Origin: Gemmatimonadota bacterium | GTDB taxonomy: Bacteria > Gemmatimonadota > Gemmatimonadetes > Gemmatimonadales > GWC2-71-9 | Direction of reading: 5' to 3' | Length of the DNA: 64,000 bases | Assembly: GCA_016720805.1 (NCBI GenBank) | Contig: JADKJZ010000002.1 | Location: 62,001 to 126,000, forward strand | Shown: positions 31,764-40,252 of the stretch, piece by piece | Numbering within the stretch: the first letter of the stretch is position 1 | How the letters are laid out: each line of letters begins with the position of its first letter | Position numbers and translations under genes: made by a program | The notes under the pieces: generated by a model | The model's database searches: none | What the model saw: the letters and a program-made list of their open reading frames with translations, nothing else | Told to the model about the DNA's origin: nothing

Positions 31764-32698
31764 CACTTCGCCGGGGTGATGATGATCCGGCGATACTCGA
31801 TCACGCCGTGGTCGCCTTGCAGGTAGAGCGGGCCGGGCTTCGCCTCGTCCGCATCAAGCGCGCCGCCCGTGAAGCCGGGAATTTCCCGCTCGCAGATGAT
31901 CGTCTTGCCGTTGAGGACGACGGTCACGGTGCGGCCGACGAGCGTGATGTCGAAGCTCTGCCACTCACCCGGCTGCTTCGCCGCGTTCTGGTTCGGCGTG
32001 ATCATGCCGTAGATGGCGCCGAGGCCGTCGATCTGCGGCTCCGCCGACGGCGTATCCTCGATCTGCACCTCGTACCGGCCGCGCAGGTAGACGCCGCTGT
32101 TGCTGCCCGGCGGGTAGCGGAACTCGACGTGCAGCTTGAAGTCGCCGAAGGTCCGTGTGGTCACCAGGTCGGCGCCGGCCTTGGCATTGCGGAGAATGCC
32201 CTGCGCGAGCGTCCACTGGCTCGGGCTCTCGCCGAGCGGCTTCCACTCGGTGAGCGTCGTGCCGCCAAGCAGGGCGATCGGTGCCCCCCAGACGACGGGC
32301 GTGGTGCGGCGCAGCGTCGGCGCCCGCCCGCCGCGAAAGGTCATCGGCGTGCCGTTGCCGAAGGAGACTGTGCCGCTGATCGAATCACCCACCACCCGGC
32401 CGACGAAGGTGTTGTCCCCCTCGGCGTCATTCCACTGTGGCGGAATCACGAAACGGAATTCCCCGGTGGCGGGCGTGAACTCGACCTTGGCAATCGGACG
32501 GGCGCTGCCGGCCAGCAACATCACCTCGCCCACCAGCATGCTGCGGCCACTGTGCCGGACCTCGAGCCACGCCGAGGTGTGCCGACCGGGGACGGCGACG
32601 GTCATGTCCCAGCGGCCGATCAGCGGCGCGCGGGACTGGGCGGTGAGCGGGGAGACCACCAGCGTGGCGGTGAGAGCGAGCAGGGTCGGACGGGTCAT
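31763..32698 (-). CDS. DUF1080 (3-keto-disaccharide hydrolase) exported protein
   Basis: The 311-residue protein has a signal peptide (LLALTATLVVSPLTAQ), an N-terminal beta domain (about 25-135), then a DUF1080 LamG-like jelly-roll domain: WTLAQGILRNAKAGADLVTT, GDFKLHVEFRYPPGSNSGVYL, RYEVQIEDT, GAIYGMITPNQNAAKQPGEW and GPLYLQGDHGVIEYRRI. DUF1080 enzymes hydrolyse 3-keto sugars or bind glycans. Here it should act in the periplasm. It is coupled with the RidA gene downstream by one base. Confidence 0.85.
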   Translation of the reverse strand: MTRPTLLALTATLVVSPLTAQSRAPLIGRWDMTVAVPGRHTSAWLEVRHSGRSMLVGEVMLLAGSARPIAKVEFTPATGEFRFVIPPQWNDAEGDNTFVGRVVGDSISGTVSFGNGTPMTFRGGRAPTLRRTTPVVWGAPIALLGGTTLTEWKPLGESPSQWTLAQGILRNAKAGADLVTTRTFGDFKLHVEFRYPPGSNSGVYLRGRYEVQIEDTPSAEPQIDGLGAIYGMITPNQNAAKQPGEWQSFDITLVGRTVTVVLNGKTIICEREIPGFTGGALDADEAKPGPLYLQGDHGVIEYRRIIITPAK

Positions 32699-32719
32699 CG
32701 AGTGCCTCGGGGAGAGCGG

Positions 32720-33313
32720 TCAGTGCTTGGGGCGCGGGGTCGGTCGGAGCGAGGGAATTCGTTCCTGGCGGTCGCAGCAGGCAATCAACTCGGCAAGCCG
32801 CTTGGCACGTGTCTGGGCACGCTTGGCCGTGACCACCCAGTGGGTGCTGGTGCGCCGATACGATGGTGCCGCCGCTTGAAAGTACGCCCAGGCGCGCCGC
32901 TCGCGCCGAAAAGTGGCCAGGTCGTCGGCCGACAACTCGCTCGCGGCGCGCTCGAACGAGTAGATCCCCGTCCGCTCGGGAGTGCGAGCCTCGAAGGCCG
33001 CCAGGCCCGCCGGCTGCATCCGCCCGGCCGCCTGCAGCCGCTCGACATGGGCCACATTCACCAGACTCCAGATCGATCGTGCGCGACGCGGCGTGAAGCG
33101 GATGGCATAGGCGTCCGCGTCGAGTGAGCGACGCACCCCATCGATCCACCCCACACAGAGCGCCTCGTCGAGCGCCTCGGCGTACCCGATCCCGCTCGAC
33201 AACGCGTGGGCCTTCGCAATCCGGACCACGAGGTGGTCGGTGGTCGCGTGGTGCGTGCGCAACCAGCGACGAAACGCCGCCGCACTCGCGAAGTGGGTCG
33301 GTGCGGCCGTCAT
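32720..33313 (-). CDS. YdeI/OmpD-associated family protein
   Basis: The 197-residue protein matches the YdeI/OmpD-associated group (bacteriocin-resistance-like, DUF1905/YdeI): AFRRWLRTHHATTDHLVVRI, YAEALDEALCVGWIDGVRRS, TPRRARSIWSLVNVAHVERL and FERAASELSADDLATFR. The function is unknown. It overlaps the stop of the MmcQ-like gene by ATGA at 33310-33313, so it is coupled to it. The longer open frame upstream is not used because the ATG at 33313 gives a conserved start. Confidence 0.85.
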   Translation of the reverse strand: MTAAPTHFASAAAFRRWLRTHHATTDHLVVRIAKAHALSSGIGYAEALDEALCVGWIDGVRRSLDADAYAIRFTPRRARSIWSLVNVAHVERLQAAGRMQPAGLAAFEARTPERTGIYSFERAASELSADDLATFRRERRAWAYFQAAAPSYRRTSTHWVVTAKRAQTRAKRLAELIACCDRQERIPSLRPTPRPKH

Positions 33314-33696
33314 TCCGAGGACCGCGACTTCGGCTCCAGTCCGGGCGGCGCCAAGCATCGCCACGCCTCGGTCAGGATCGTGCGCAGTTCGCGGGCCGTC
33401 ACCGCCTCGAGACGGAGCAGCACCGCAGGGTACCCGTTGTAGTGCGGCTCGGTGAAGAACTTTTCGGGCTCGGTGGCGATCAGGAAATCCTTGTCCATCA
33501 GGTTGGCAACGCGGACAGCGACCACCCTGGGCTGCGGCACTCGCGGCTTCTTCGGCTGGACGCGTTCCATCCAGACCCAGACAAAGCCTCTTGCCTTCCC
33601 CTTCTTCTGCCGGACCGCGAAGGCGAAGCCGGTCTGTGCCTCCTCCGTCTCCGGCAGCGCGCGTGCGATCCGCCGGACGTCAGCCTGCGTGGCCAT
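33310..33696 (-). CDS. MmcQ/YjbR family protein (second copy)
   Basis: The 128-residue product is a second member of the family seen at 5.8 kb: DVRRIARALPETEEAQTGFAF, a Lys-rich RQKKGKARGFVWVW, and LIATEPEKFFTEPHYNGYPAVLL with the terminal LTEAWRCLAPPGL. It is probably cytoplasmic; no function is established. Its 5' end overlaps the 3' end of the MFS transporter gene by 17 bases, and its 3' end overlaps the YdeI gene by four. Confidence 0.85.
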   Translation of the reverse strand: MATQADVRRIARALPETEEAQTGFAFAVRQKKGKARGFVWVWMERVQPKKPRVPQPRVVAVRVANLMDKDFLIATEPEKFFTEPHYNGYPAVLLRLEAVTARELRTILTEAWRCLAPPGLEPKSRSSE

Positions 33697-35062
33697 CTGC
33701 CGTGCTCGGCTGAAGTCGCAGGGAGATCAGCATCATCAGCAGCATCACCGCCGTCGCGGCGCGGTACGCCACGCTCAGCCCGGCGAGTCCCCCACCGGCA
33801 CGGTCGGCGAGGAAGGAGAGAACGGCCACCACCATCAGGTTGCCGATCGCGATCCCGATGTTCACCAGCGCCTGGGCGGCACTGCGTTCGCGCACCGTGA
33901 CTTCATTGAGCACCAGGGTGCGCAGTGTTCCGCCGACCACGATGCCGACACCGGTGCCGATGAAGAGCGTCGCGAGCATGTACATCCAGAAGTGCGCGGC
34001 GAAGACGCCGATCAGTCCCGAGCCGATGCCGAGCGTGCCGAAACCCCAGAGCATCACGGCGCGAGCGCCGAGCTTGTGCTGGATCCGCCCGAAGCCGGCC
34101 GAGGCGACGGCGGAGCAGAGCACCAGCGGTAGCAGCAGCAAGCCGGCCTTCTTCGAGGGCGTATTGAAGGCGGCCACCGCGATCGACGTGATGAAGATGA
34201 CGCTCCCCATCCCGAAGCCGGCGCCGACACAGAGAGCCCAGGTGGTGCGCAGCTGGCGGGTGACGAAGAGCGTGAGCGGGACGATCGGCTGCGCGGCGCG
34301 TCGTTCGATGAGCAGGAGCAGCGGCAGGGCGACCGCGGAGGTGGCCAGCAGCATAGGCCAGAGCGTCTGGCCGAGGGCGGTGTCCAGTGCGCGATTGATG
34401 CCGAGGGTCAGCGTCGTCAGCATCAACGCCAGCGTCGTGATCCCGGCGTAGTCGAAGGGGGGATGGTCGACCTGCTCGACGCGCGAGGGCAGAGCGCGGG
34501 CACTCATCACGAAGACCACCGCCGCGATGGGCAGGTTGATCAGGAAGATCCACTGCCAGCTGGCGACCACCAGCAGCAGCGAGGCGACCACCGGCCCGAC
34601 CAGGAAGGCCATCCCGAACGTGGCACCGATCAGGCCGAGGATCTTGCCACGCTCCGCCGGCGGAAAGGTGTCGCCCACGACGGCACTCGCGGTCGGCGTG
34701 ATCCCGCCGGCGCCCATCCCCTGCACGGCCCGGCCGACGAGGAGCATCCCGAAAGTCGTCGAGCGCGCCACCAGGAGAGAGCCGATCGCGAACGCGGCGA
34801 TGTCGAGCAGGTAGATCGCGCGTCGGCCAAAGCGGTCGCTGAGGTTGGCCATCAACGCGGTGCTGCTGAGCGAGCAGAGCGAGAAAACGATGGTAACCAG
34901 GCCGATCTGCCGATTGTCGACCCCGAACGCCGCGCGGAGGGCGGGGATCGCCGGCGCCACCACGGCGGCGTCGAGTGCCGCCATGAAGACGCCGACGAAC
35001 AGCACCGTGAGAATCCGGCGACGGGCGGCGTCTTCGTCGGTGGGCAGGACAATGTCAGGCAT
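33680..35062 (-). CDS. MFS drug/metabolite exporter, DHA2-like
   Basis: The 460-residue protein has 12-14 hydrophobic helices. The DHA2-type opening (LFVGVFMAALDAAVVAPAIPAL), the loop LSDRFGRRAIYL after helix 2-3, GMGAGGITPTASAVVGD and the helix-5 region GLIGATFGMAFLVGPVVAS are visible. It is likely a proton-driven exporter of drugs or metabolites. The 3' end overlaps the MmcQ-like gene. No regulator gene is next to it. Confidence 0.85.
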   Translation of the reverse strand: MPDIVLPTDEDAARRRILTVLFVGVFMAALDAAVVAPAIPALRAAFGVDNRQIGLVTIVFSLCSLSSTALMANLSDRFGRRAIYLLDIAAFAIGSLLVARSTTFGMLLVGRAVQGMGAGGITPTASAVVGDTFPPAERGKILGLIGATFGMAFLVGPVVASLLLVVASWQWIFLINLPIAAVVFVMSARALPSRVEQVDHPPFDYAGITTLALMLTTLTLGINRALDTALGQTLWPMLLATSAVALPLLLLIERRAAQPIVPLTLFVTRQLRTTWALCVGAGFGMGSVIFITSIAVAAFNTPSKKAGLLLLPLVLCSAVASAGFGRIQHKLGARAVMLWGFGTLGIGSGLIGVFAAHFWMYMLATLFIGTGVGIVVGGTLRTLVLNEVTVRERSAAQALVNIGIAIGNLMVVAVLSFLADRAGGGLAGLSVAYRAATAVMLLMMLISLRLQPSTADGHAG

Positions 35063-35096
35063 CCGGCAAAGGTAGCGTCCACCGCTCCGTCCCGCC

Positions 35097-35633
35097 CTAC
35101 GCCGCGGCGACCGAGTCGTCGCGGCGCTTCCGGGAGAGTCGCCACGCCGTGCCGAGGGTAAAGAGGAGCCCGACCGGCAGCGGCTCGAGGAAGGTGTACG
35201 CGATGTTCACCAGCGGCTTCTGGTACTGGACCCGGAACTCGGCCATTTCCTTCGTCCGCTTGGCGATCTCCGCCTCGCTGGCCCCACTCGCCCGCGCCTG
35301 CTCGACGCTGTGGGCCGCAAACTTGTCGCCGAAGTCCGGCGCCAGCTTGTAGTAGATGAGCTCCCAGGTCGCGACGTAGCAGACGGTCGCGACGAGGGTG
35401 ATCAGGAGCCCGACCCGGAAGGCATGTCCGAATGTGATCCGGCCGTCCGGGCTGCCGTCGCGATACGACCGGACGCCGAAGTAGACCATCAGGAAGGCGG
35501 CCACCATCGTGGTGTAGCCGACCAGCATGCCGTAGTCGAAGCCGATCGCATCCATGAACGGCAGGGTCAGGAGCATCATCGCCGACAGCATGGCGCCGGC
35601 GATCAGGCCGTAGGTCAACACGAACTTCCGCAT
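35097..35633 (-). CDS. DUF4199 family membrane protein
   Basis: The 178-residue protein has four hydrophobic helices (GLIAGAMLSAMMLLTLPFM, MLVGYTTMVAAFLMVYFGV, GHAFRVGLLITLVATVCYV, NIAYTFLEPLPVGLLFTLG) with the conserved PDGRITFGHAFRVGL loop and a charged helix (SEAEIAKRTKEMAEFR) between helices 3 and 4. This is the DUF4199 plan. A membrane-bound LuxR-type regulator gene is just upstream, a pairing I know as recurrent in Bacteroidota and Gemmatimonadota, but the role is unknown. Confidence 0.85.
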   Translation of the reverse strand: MRKFVLTYGLIAGAMLSAMMLLTLPFMDAIGFDYGMLVGYTTMVAAFLMVYFGVRSYRDGSPDGRITFGHAFRVGLLITLVATVCYVATWELIYYKLAPDFGDKFAAHSVEQARASGASEAEIAKRTKEMAEFRVQYQKPLVNIAYTFLEPLPVGLLFTLGTAWRLSRKRRDDSVAAA

Positions 35634-35688
35634 TCCGACACTCGGGGGTTGGAGGACGGCGGATTCTATTGGTTTGCGGCGCCGGGCG

Positions 35689-35746
35689 CGTCACCCGAAA
35701 GGATGATTTCCGGCGATTTTGGCCGAAATCACCCGGAAAGGTGACG
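35689..35746. promoter_or_regulatory. Nested inverted repeats between the LuxR-type gene and DUF4199
   Basis: CGTCACC (35689-35695) is complementary to GGTGACG (35740-35746). Inside, TTTCCGG (35707-35713) pairs with CCGGAAA (35733-35739), and GATTT (35715-35719) with AAATC (35726-35730). The phrase TCACCCGAAAGG / TCACCCGGAAAGG is also a near-direct repeat. It may be an operator for DUF4199 or an mRNA hairpin ending the LuxR-type transcript. Confidence 0.5.
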
Positions 35747-35757
35747 GAATCGGGGGG

Positions 35758-36198
35758 TCACGGGATCAGGCGGAGTTCCTGCCCGAGTTGGACGGCCTGG
35801 GTCCGGCGCTGCGCGCCGAGCTTCGCGAAGACCCGGCTCGAGTGAGTCTTGACGGTGTTCTCGCTGACGTGGACCCGCTCGCCGATCTCCTTGTTGCTCA
35901 GGCCCGCGGCGATCAGCTCGAGGATCTCGAGTTCGCGGGGGGTCAGGCCGAGGGAGGCGACCTTGCGGTCGTCGCGGACGAAATCCCTGGGTGCCGGGAC
36001 CAGAACCTCCTGCACGACCACCGTGGGCTTCGGCCCCGTCACCCGCCGGCCGAGCCAGATCCCGAACGCGGCAAAGAGCGCGGCGACGAGGCCGCCGTAG
36101 ATCTGCACGGAGTGGTCGAGCACCAGCCAGCGGTACTCGACCGCTTGGAGGGCGGCGATGAGGAGGCCGCCGAGGAGGCCGTAGCGGAGGATGGTCAT
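35758..36198 (-). CDS. Membrane-anchored LuxR-type helix-turn-helix regulator
   Basis: The 146-residue protein has two N-terminal membrane helices (LRYGLLGGLLIAALQAVEY and VQIYGGLVAALFAAFGIWL) and a C-terminal LuxR/GerE DNA-binding domain: LTPRELEILELIAAGLSNKEI, GERVHVSENTVKTHSSRVFAKLGA and RTQAVQLGQ. There is no receiver domain, so signal input must come through the membrane part or a partner such as DUF4199 next door. The DNA-binding domain would be on the cytoplasmic side. Confidence 0.85.
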   Translation of the reverse strand: MTILRYGLLGGLLIAALQAVEYRWLVLDHSVQIYGGLVAALFAAFGIWLGRRVTGPKPTVVVQEVLVPAPRDFVRDDRKVASLGLTPRELEILELIAAGLSNKEIGERVHVSENTVKTHSSRVFAKLGAQRRTQAVQLGQELRLIP

Positions 36199-36296
36199 GG
36201 TGATGCTACAATCTACCGTGGATTTGAGCGGCGTCGACCGGGAATCGGCGGTCCCGCTTGGTAGCTTCCCTTCCTCCCCAACCCCTGGTGATTCCG

Positions 36297-36749
36297 ATGT
36301 CTTCCACCCGTTCTCGCCTGCTCCCGCTCATCGCTTTCGTGGCCACCGCCTCGCTCGCCGCGGCCTGCTCCTATGGCACCACCGCGCCGTCCACTGCGCC
36401 GCAGGCGTCGGCCGCACCGGCGGTGCCGGCCCGCCCCGCCGAGGTGACGGCAGCGGCCATCGCCGAAGGCGACTCGCTCTATGCCGGCGGATCCTGCACG
36501 CGGTGCCACGGCGCCAAGGGCATCGGCACGCCGCGTGGTCCGAGCCTCGTGACTGGGCCGTGGTTGCAGCACAGTGGCAGCTACGCGGAGATCGTCGGTA
36601 CCATCACCAACGGCGTGCCGCGCGCGTCGATCAAGGACACGACCCACCGCTTCCCGATGAATGCCCGCGGTGGCCCGATGAACCTCACCGACCCGCAGGT
36701 GAAGTCGATGGCCGCCTATGTCTGGTCGATTTCGCGAGCGAAGCGCTAG
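36297..36749 (+). CDS. Exported c-type cytochrome lipoprotein
   Basis: The 150-residue protein begins with a lipoprotein signal (LPLIAFVATASLAAAC). An Ala/Pro-rich linker leads to a class I cytochrome c domain with heme motif CTRCHG, a GPSLVTGPWL loop, and a distal Met likely in FPMNARGG; the end helix VKSMAAYVWSIS is typical. It is anchored outside the cytoplasmic membrane and carries electrons. The ATG at 36297 follows GTGATTCCG; a nearby upstream frame is not needed. Confidence 0.85.
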   Translation: MSSTRSRLLPLIAFVATASLAAACSYGTTAPSTAPQASAAPAVPARPAEVTAAAIAEGDSLYAGGSCTRCHGAKGIGTPRGPSLVTGPWLQHSGSYAEIVGTITNGVPRASIKDTTHRFPMNARGGPMNLTDPQVKSMAAYVWSISRAKR

Positions 36750-36756
36750 CGCAGGA

Positions 36757-37244
36757 TCAGTGTCGGCGCTGGCGGAGCGCCTCGTACACCGCCACGGCCA
36801 CGCTGGTGGAGAGATTGAGCGAGCGCACCAGTGGCGAGTGAATCGGCAGGGCGAGGAAGCGCTCGGGATGGCGGGCGTGCAGGTCGTCGGGGAGTCCGCC
36901 GGTTTCGCGTCCGAAGATGAGGACGGTGCCTCGCCCGTCCGCAGTGGCGAGTGGGGCATCCCAGAACAGTCGCGTCGATTTGGTCGAGAAGAACCACGGC
37001 TCCCCAGCGAGGGGAGCTCCCGCGCGAACGTCTCCCAGTCCGGCCAGACGCGGAGGTCGACATGCTCCCAGTAGTCGAGCCCCGCCCGCTTCACCTCCCG
37101 TTCGTCCAGCGAGAAGCCGAGCGGCTCGATCAGGTGCAGCGTGGCGCCGGCGGCGAGACAGGTCCGTCCGGCGTTGCCGGTGTTCCAGTGAATCTCGGGG
37201 TGCACCAGCACGACATGCAGTGCGGCCGGCGGCGTCTCGCTCAC
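36757..37244 (-). pseudogene. trmL: Frameshifted tRNA (cytidine(34)-2'-O)-methyltransferase gene (TrmL/SpoU class)
   Basis: From GTG 37244 one frame encodes LHVVLVHPEIHWNTGNAGRT, a SPOUT-methylase opening, LIEPLGFSLDEREVKRAGLDYW and ETFARELPSLG. A second frame then gives EPWFFSTKSTRLFWDAP, FGRETGGLPDDLHA, and ALPIHSPLVRSLNLSTSVA with the terminal VYEALRQRRH, ending TGA at 36757. These are the three TrmL motifs in correct order. The join needs one extra G in a G-run (plus-strand C-run at 37002-37005). An assembly error or a real frameshift cannot be separated here. TrmL methylates wobble C/U of tRNA-Leu. It overlaps the upstream gene by GTGA. Confidence 0.85.
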
Positions 37245-37684
37245 CGAGGCCGGCTGGTGAAGATCTTGTTCACGATGCGCCACTCACCCCGCACGCGCAG
37301 CAGGTTGAGATAGTCGACGTACACCGACTTCGGATACGTCTCGGTCACCTTCACCGAGGCAGCGTTGTCGGTGATGTCGACCGCCGTGATCCGGAGGGTC
37401 CCCTCCTCTTCCTTTCCCGCGTTGGCCACGAAGCCCTTCTGCCACTCCGCCTGCGTGAGCTGGCCGATGGTGCCATCGCGTTTGATGAAGAGGAGTTTCG
37501 CCTCGGGCCAGAAGGCGGCCTGCAAGGATGGCACGTCGTTGAACTTGAGCCCGTGGAGGTAGCGCTCGACCACGGCGCGGACGGCCGCCTGATCGGACGG
37601 CGCGCTCGCGGTCTGTTGTGCGGCGAGCGCCACGGGCGCGGTGATGACGGCCGCGAACAGGAGGAGCCCAGGTGTCAGTCGCAT
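37241..37684 (-). CDS. Exported NTF2/lumazine-binding-like protein
   Basis: The 147-residue protein has a signal peptide (PGLLLFAAVITAPVALAAQQ) and one NTF2-like domain: QAAVRAVVERYLHGLKFNDV, AAFWPEAKLLFIKRDGTIGQ, AEWQKGFVANAGKEEEG, and YVDYLNLLRVRGEWRIVNKI. It resembles the putative lumazine-binding family. It was started at ATG 37684, where the signal begins. The stop overlaps the trmL start (GTGA). Function unknown. Confidence 0.75.
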   Translation of the reverse strand: MRLTPGLLLFAAVITAPVALAAQQTASAPSDQAAVRAVVERYLHGLKFNDVPSLQAAFWPEAKLLFIKRDGTIGQLTQAEWQKGFVANAGKEEEGTLRITAVDITDNAASVKVTETYPKSVYVDYLNLLRVRGEWRIVNKIFTSRPR

Positions 37685-37715
37685 GACCGGCCTCGTGGTG
37701 CAGGGTGTGGGGAAA

Positions 37716-38915
37716 TCACTTGGCGACGACGGCACGCGCGAGCCGTCCCTGGATGGCACGGAACGGCAGCTGCTTGCCGCCGGCGATGTTCCAGCCATTG
37801 AAGACGACGACCATGTCGAGGTCGGGGAAGGCCACGGGAAGTTGGCCGCCGAATCCCGACCCGGCCCAGACGAACTTGGCCGGGTCGAGCGGGTCGGGGT
37901 GAAGCCACCACTTCAGGCCGTACCGTGAAGCGTTCGGCCCGGAACCGGTCGCGACGGCCGGCGTCACGGACTGGCGCACCCAATCGGCCGACACCACGCG
38001 CTGATCGCGCCACGTCCCCTGCTGCAGGAAGAGCTGCCACACGCGCGCGAGGTCGCTGGCCTCGAGGTAGAGGCCGCCCTCGGTGTCGGCGGTGCCCGAC
38101 GGCGTGCGCTTCCAGAACCAGCGCGAGATGCCGAGCGGCCGGAAGAGGTGGGCCGCGCCGTATTCCTCGATGTCCTTTCCGGTCGCCTGACGGAAGATGT
38201 GCGCGAGCAGCGCGCTCTCGCCGCTGCTGTAGTTGAACTGCGTCCCGGGTTCGCGCATCATCGGTCGGTCGATCGTAAAGCGGATCCAGTCTGCGCTCTC
38301 CTCGAGCGCCGTCGCGGTGTTGCGCGGATCGGTGTACGGCAGCGACTCGTTCCAGTCGAAGCCGCCAGTCATCGTCAGCAGGTGGCGCACCGTCATGTGC
38401 CGCTTGCGGTCGTCGATGTTGGCGACCTTCGTCGTGTCGAAGAATGAGAGCACTGGCGCATCGATGCTGGGAAAGTCACCGCGCGTGACCGCGGTCCCGA
38501 TGATCACCGAGGCGACGGTCTTGGTCACCGACTGCAGCGTGTGCAAGTCGCCGCGGCGGTAGAACGGATGCCACCACGTGTTGTAGTAGTTGTACGGCCC
38601 GGTGAGGTCGTGCGCGTTGAGCCCGCCGGGAATCTTGGCCAGCGAGCCGTACGCGGCTTCGTAGTCGACCGGGTAGCTCTTGTCGTAGGCGACCCGCCCG
38701 TGGCGGATCACCAGCATCCGGTCGATGTTGCCGTAGCGCCCCGAGCGGATCTCGGCGTCGATCGAGTCGAGCACCGCCGCGTTGAGGCCGACCTTGGCCG
38801 GCGTGGTGCGCGGCCACTCGGTGCGCACGGGTGCCGCCTGGGCGGACACCTCCTGGATTCCAGCACTGGCGAGCAGGACCGCGAGGAACATCCGGCGGAT
38901 TGAAGGCAGGCGCAC
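37716..38915 (-). CDS. Exported serine hydrolase, beta-lactamase fold
   Basis: The 399-residue protein has a signal peptide (RRMFLAVLLASAGIQEVSAQ). S-x-x-K is in LQSVTKTVAS, the second motif Y-x-S in FNYSSGE, and the third is probably the SGFGGQL loop near the end. Extra features are TPAKVGLNAAVLDSIDAEI near the start and LLTMTGGFDWNESLP. It is likely an esterase or D-Ala peptidase in the periplasm. GTG 38915 with GGAG five bases upstream is preferred; ATG 38948 would overlap the DUF1801 stop by four bases but adds an odd His/Pro start. Confidence 0.85.
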   Translation of the reverse strand: MRLPSIRRMFLAVLLASAGIQEVSAQAAPVRTEWPRTTPAKVGLNAAVLDSIDAEIRSGRYGNIDRMLVIRHGRVAYDKSYPVDYEAAYGSLAKIPGGLNAHDLTGPYNYYNTWWHPFYRRGDLHTLQSVTKTVASVIIGTAVTRGDFPSIDAPVLSFFDTTKVANIDDRKRHMTVRHLLTMTGGFDWNESLPYTDPRNTATALEESADWIRFTIDRPMMREPGTQFNYSSGESALLAHIFRQATGKDIEEYGAAHLFRPLGISRWFWKRTPSGTADTEGGLYLEASDLARVWQLFLQQGTWRDQRVVSADWVRQSVTPAVATGSGPNASRYGLKWWLHPDPLDPAKFVWAGSGFGGQLPVAFPDLDMVVVFNGWNIAGGKQLPFRAIQGRLARAVVAK

Positions 38916-38944
38916 GCGGACTCCAGGAAGAGGATGGGGGTGAA

Positions 38945-39337
38945 TCATTTCGCGGCGTCGGTCGGATTGCCAAGCGTCTGGTTGAGGGCGACCGCCTCGC
39001 GCACCAGGTTGCGCACCGTCGGCGCCGTGATGGTCATTCCTTGGCGGAGTTCCAGCGTCGCCATCTCGTACTTGCCGCCAGGCTTCAGGCGTGGCTCGAT
39101 CTCGGTGAGTCGCTGCCCGCGCCAGAAGCCGAAGAGCACCCGCTCCTCCTCGGCACGGATGAGCAGCACCGGGCCGTTGGCGAGATAGACGATGTGACCC
39201 CACTTGATGACTTCCTCGAGTGGCGCCGCGCGCTGGACGGCAGCGCGCAGCGACTCGACCACCGTGCGGCGCCAACCGCGGAGCGCCGCAACGTAGGCGT
39301 CAGGGTTCGCGGCGGGGACCACCTTCTTCATCGCCAT
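38945..39337 (-). CDS. DUF1801 domain protein
   Basis: The 130-residue product fits DUF1801 (YdhG-like, CyaY-type fold): PDAYVAALRGWRRTVVESLRA, AAPLEEVIKWGHIVYLANG with the conserved Lys-Trp, RAEEERVLFGFWRG, and LKPGGKYEMATLELRQGM. Some relatives are iron chaperones. ATG 39337 follows GGGAG by about 7 bases. Confidence 0.85.
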   Translation of the reverse strand: MAMKKVVPAANPDAYVAALRGWRRTVVESLRAAVQRAAPLEEVIKWGHIVYLANGPVLLIRAEEERVLFGFWRGQRLTEIEPRLKPGGKYEMATLELRQGMTITAPTVRNLVREAVALNQTLGNPTDAAK

Positions 39338-39508
39338 GGAGATACTCCCGAGGGGGCCTGCGGAAGCTACCAGCGCATGACGGCCTGGGGGCGGGGAGGT
39401 TTCGGCAACCAGGAAAGGTCATCCTCTCGCAGGGGATGCCGGACACCGTCCCGGGGCGCGGCGTGGAGCGGCCCCCTCGATGCCGGGAACCGCCCCCTAG
39501 AGTGGCGC

Positions 39509-40024
39509 TCAGGCGGCCGCGGCGCCAGCCCGACGGATCACGCGCACACCGAGGGTGCGCTGAATCCGGGCCAGGTGGTGCCACGGATGCCGCATCGGAT
39601 GGTCCTCGATGATGTACTGCACCGTGACCGGGGCATCGTAGCTGAGCGAGAACGGCACCGCGCGGTCGAGGTCGGCATCGGAGAGGCCCCGGACCTCGCG
39701 GGCCGCCGCCGCGCTGTTCTGTGCGAGCAGCGAGAGCGCGGCCTCCTTGGTCACGCCGGCGTGTTCCGCCGCATGCGCGGCGTTGATGCCGGCGACCACC
39801 TCCCATGTGACGTCGCTGATCACGTCGTGGGCGAGTGCCGCCCGGACCACGTCGAGTTCGATCGGGTACATGTTGGCGACATGGTGCACGATCACCCCGA
39901 CGGTCCGGCCGTCGGGACGAACCGGCGTGGACCACTGTTCGGGTGTGAGATCCTGGGCGACGGCGGCGAGCAGGGCGGCGCCCTCCTCGATCCGGTCGGC
40001 GAGTTGGTTGGCGCGAGTCGACAT
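39509..40024 (-). CDS. DinB family protein (second copy)
   Basis: The 171-residue protein has the DinB four-helix plan: LADRIEEGAALLAAVAQDL, TVGVIVHHVANMYPIEL with a first His ligand pair, HAAEHAGVTKEAAL, and a C-terminal HPMRHPWHHLARIQRTLG rich in His. Its closest-looking relatives are maleylpyruvate-isomerase-type DinB proteins. ATG 40024 was chosen because GAGG lies 5 bases upstream; an ATG six codons earlier also exists. Confidence 0.75.
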   Translation of the reverse strand: MSTRANQLADRIEEGAALLAAVAQDLTPEQWSTPVRPDGRTVGVIVHHVANMYPIELDVVRAALAHDVISDVTWEVVAGINAAHAAEHAGVTKEAALSLLAQNSAAAAREVRGLSDADLDRAVPFSLSYDAPVTVQYIIEDHPMRHPWHHLARIQRTLGVRVIRRAGAAAA

Positions 40025-40252
40025 CTGGTCCTCGGCGTGCATGGTGAAGCGATCCGGCAGAGTGCCGGGTCGACGTCAGGGTATGCGCAGCCACCGAGCG
40101 GGGAGCGACATGGTGCGTGGGGTGTCGACCATGCGTTGGTGTCGAAGGCGCGCCACGCCTCGTTCCGCCGTTGCTTGCCTGCGATTACCGGCCGTTCCAT
40201 ACTTCCCCGCTCCACGGCGCAATGCACCCTTCCTGACGAGCGAGTACCCACC

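Noticed and set aside
25958..38915. The two beta-lactamase-fold genes as antibiotic-resistance genes
   Set aside because: S-x-x-K and related motifs show the fold only. The DUF3471 domain and general architecture fit esterase or peptidase members, so no resistance claim is made.
39338..39508. Possible gene or structured RNA in the 171-base gap before the DUF1801 gene
   Set aside because: No frame with a ribosome site and no stable hairpin could be supported.
38831..40252. In-frame 5' extension of the methyltransferase gene (40253) covering two other genes
   Set aside because: It is antisense to the DUF1801 and DinB genes and has no domain. The ATG at 40253 starts the conserved protein.
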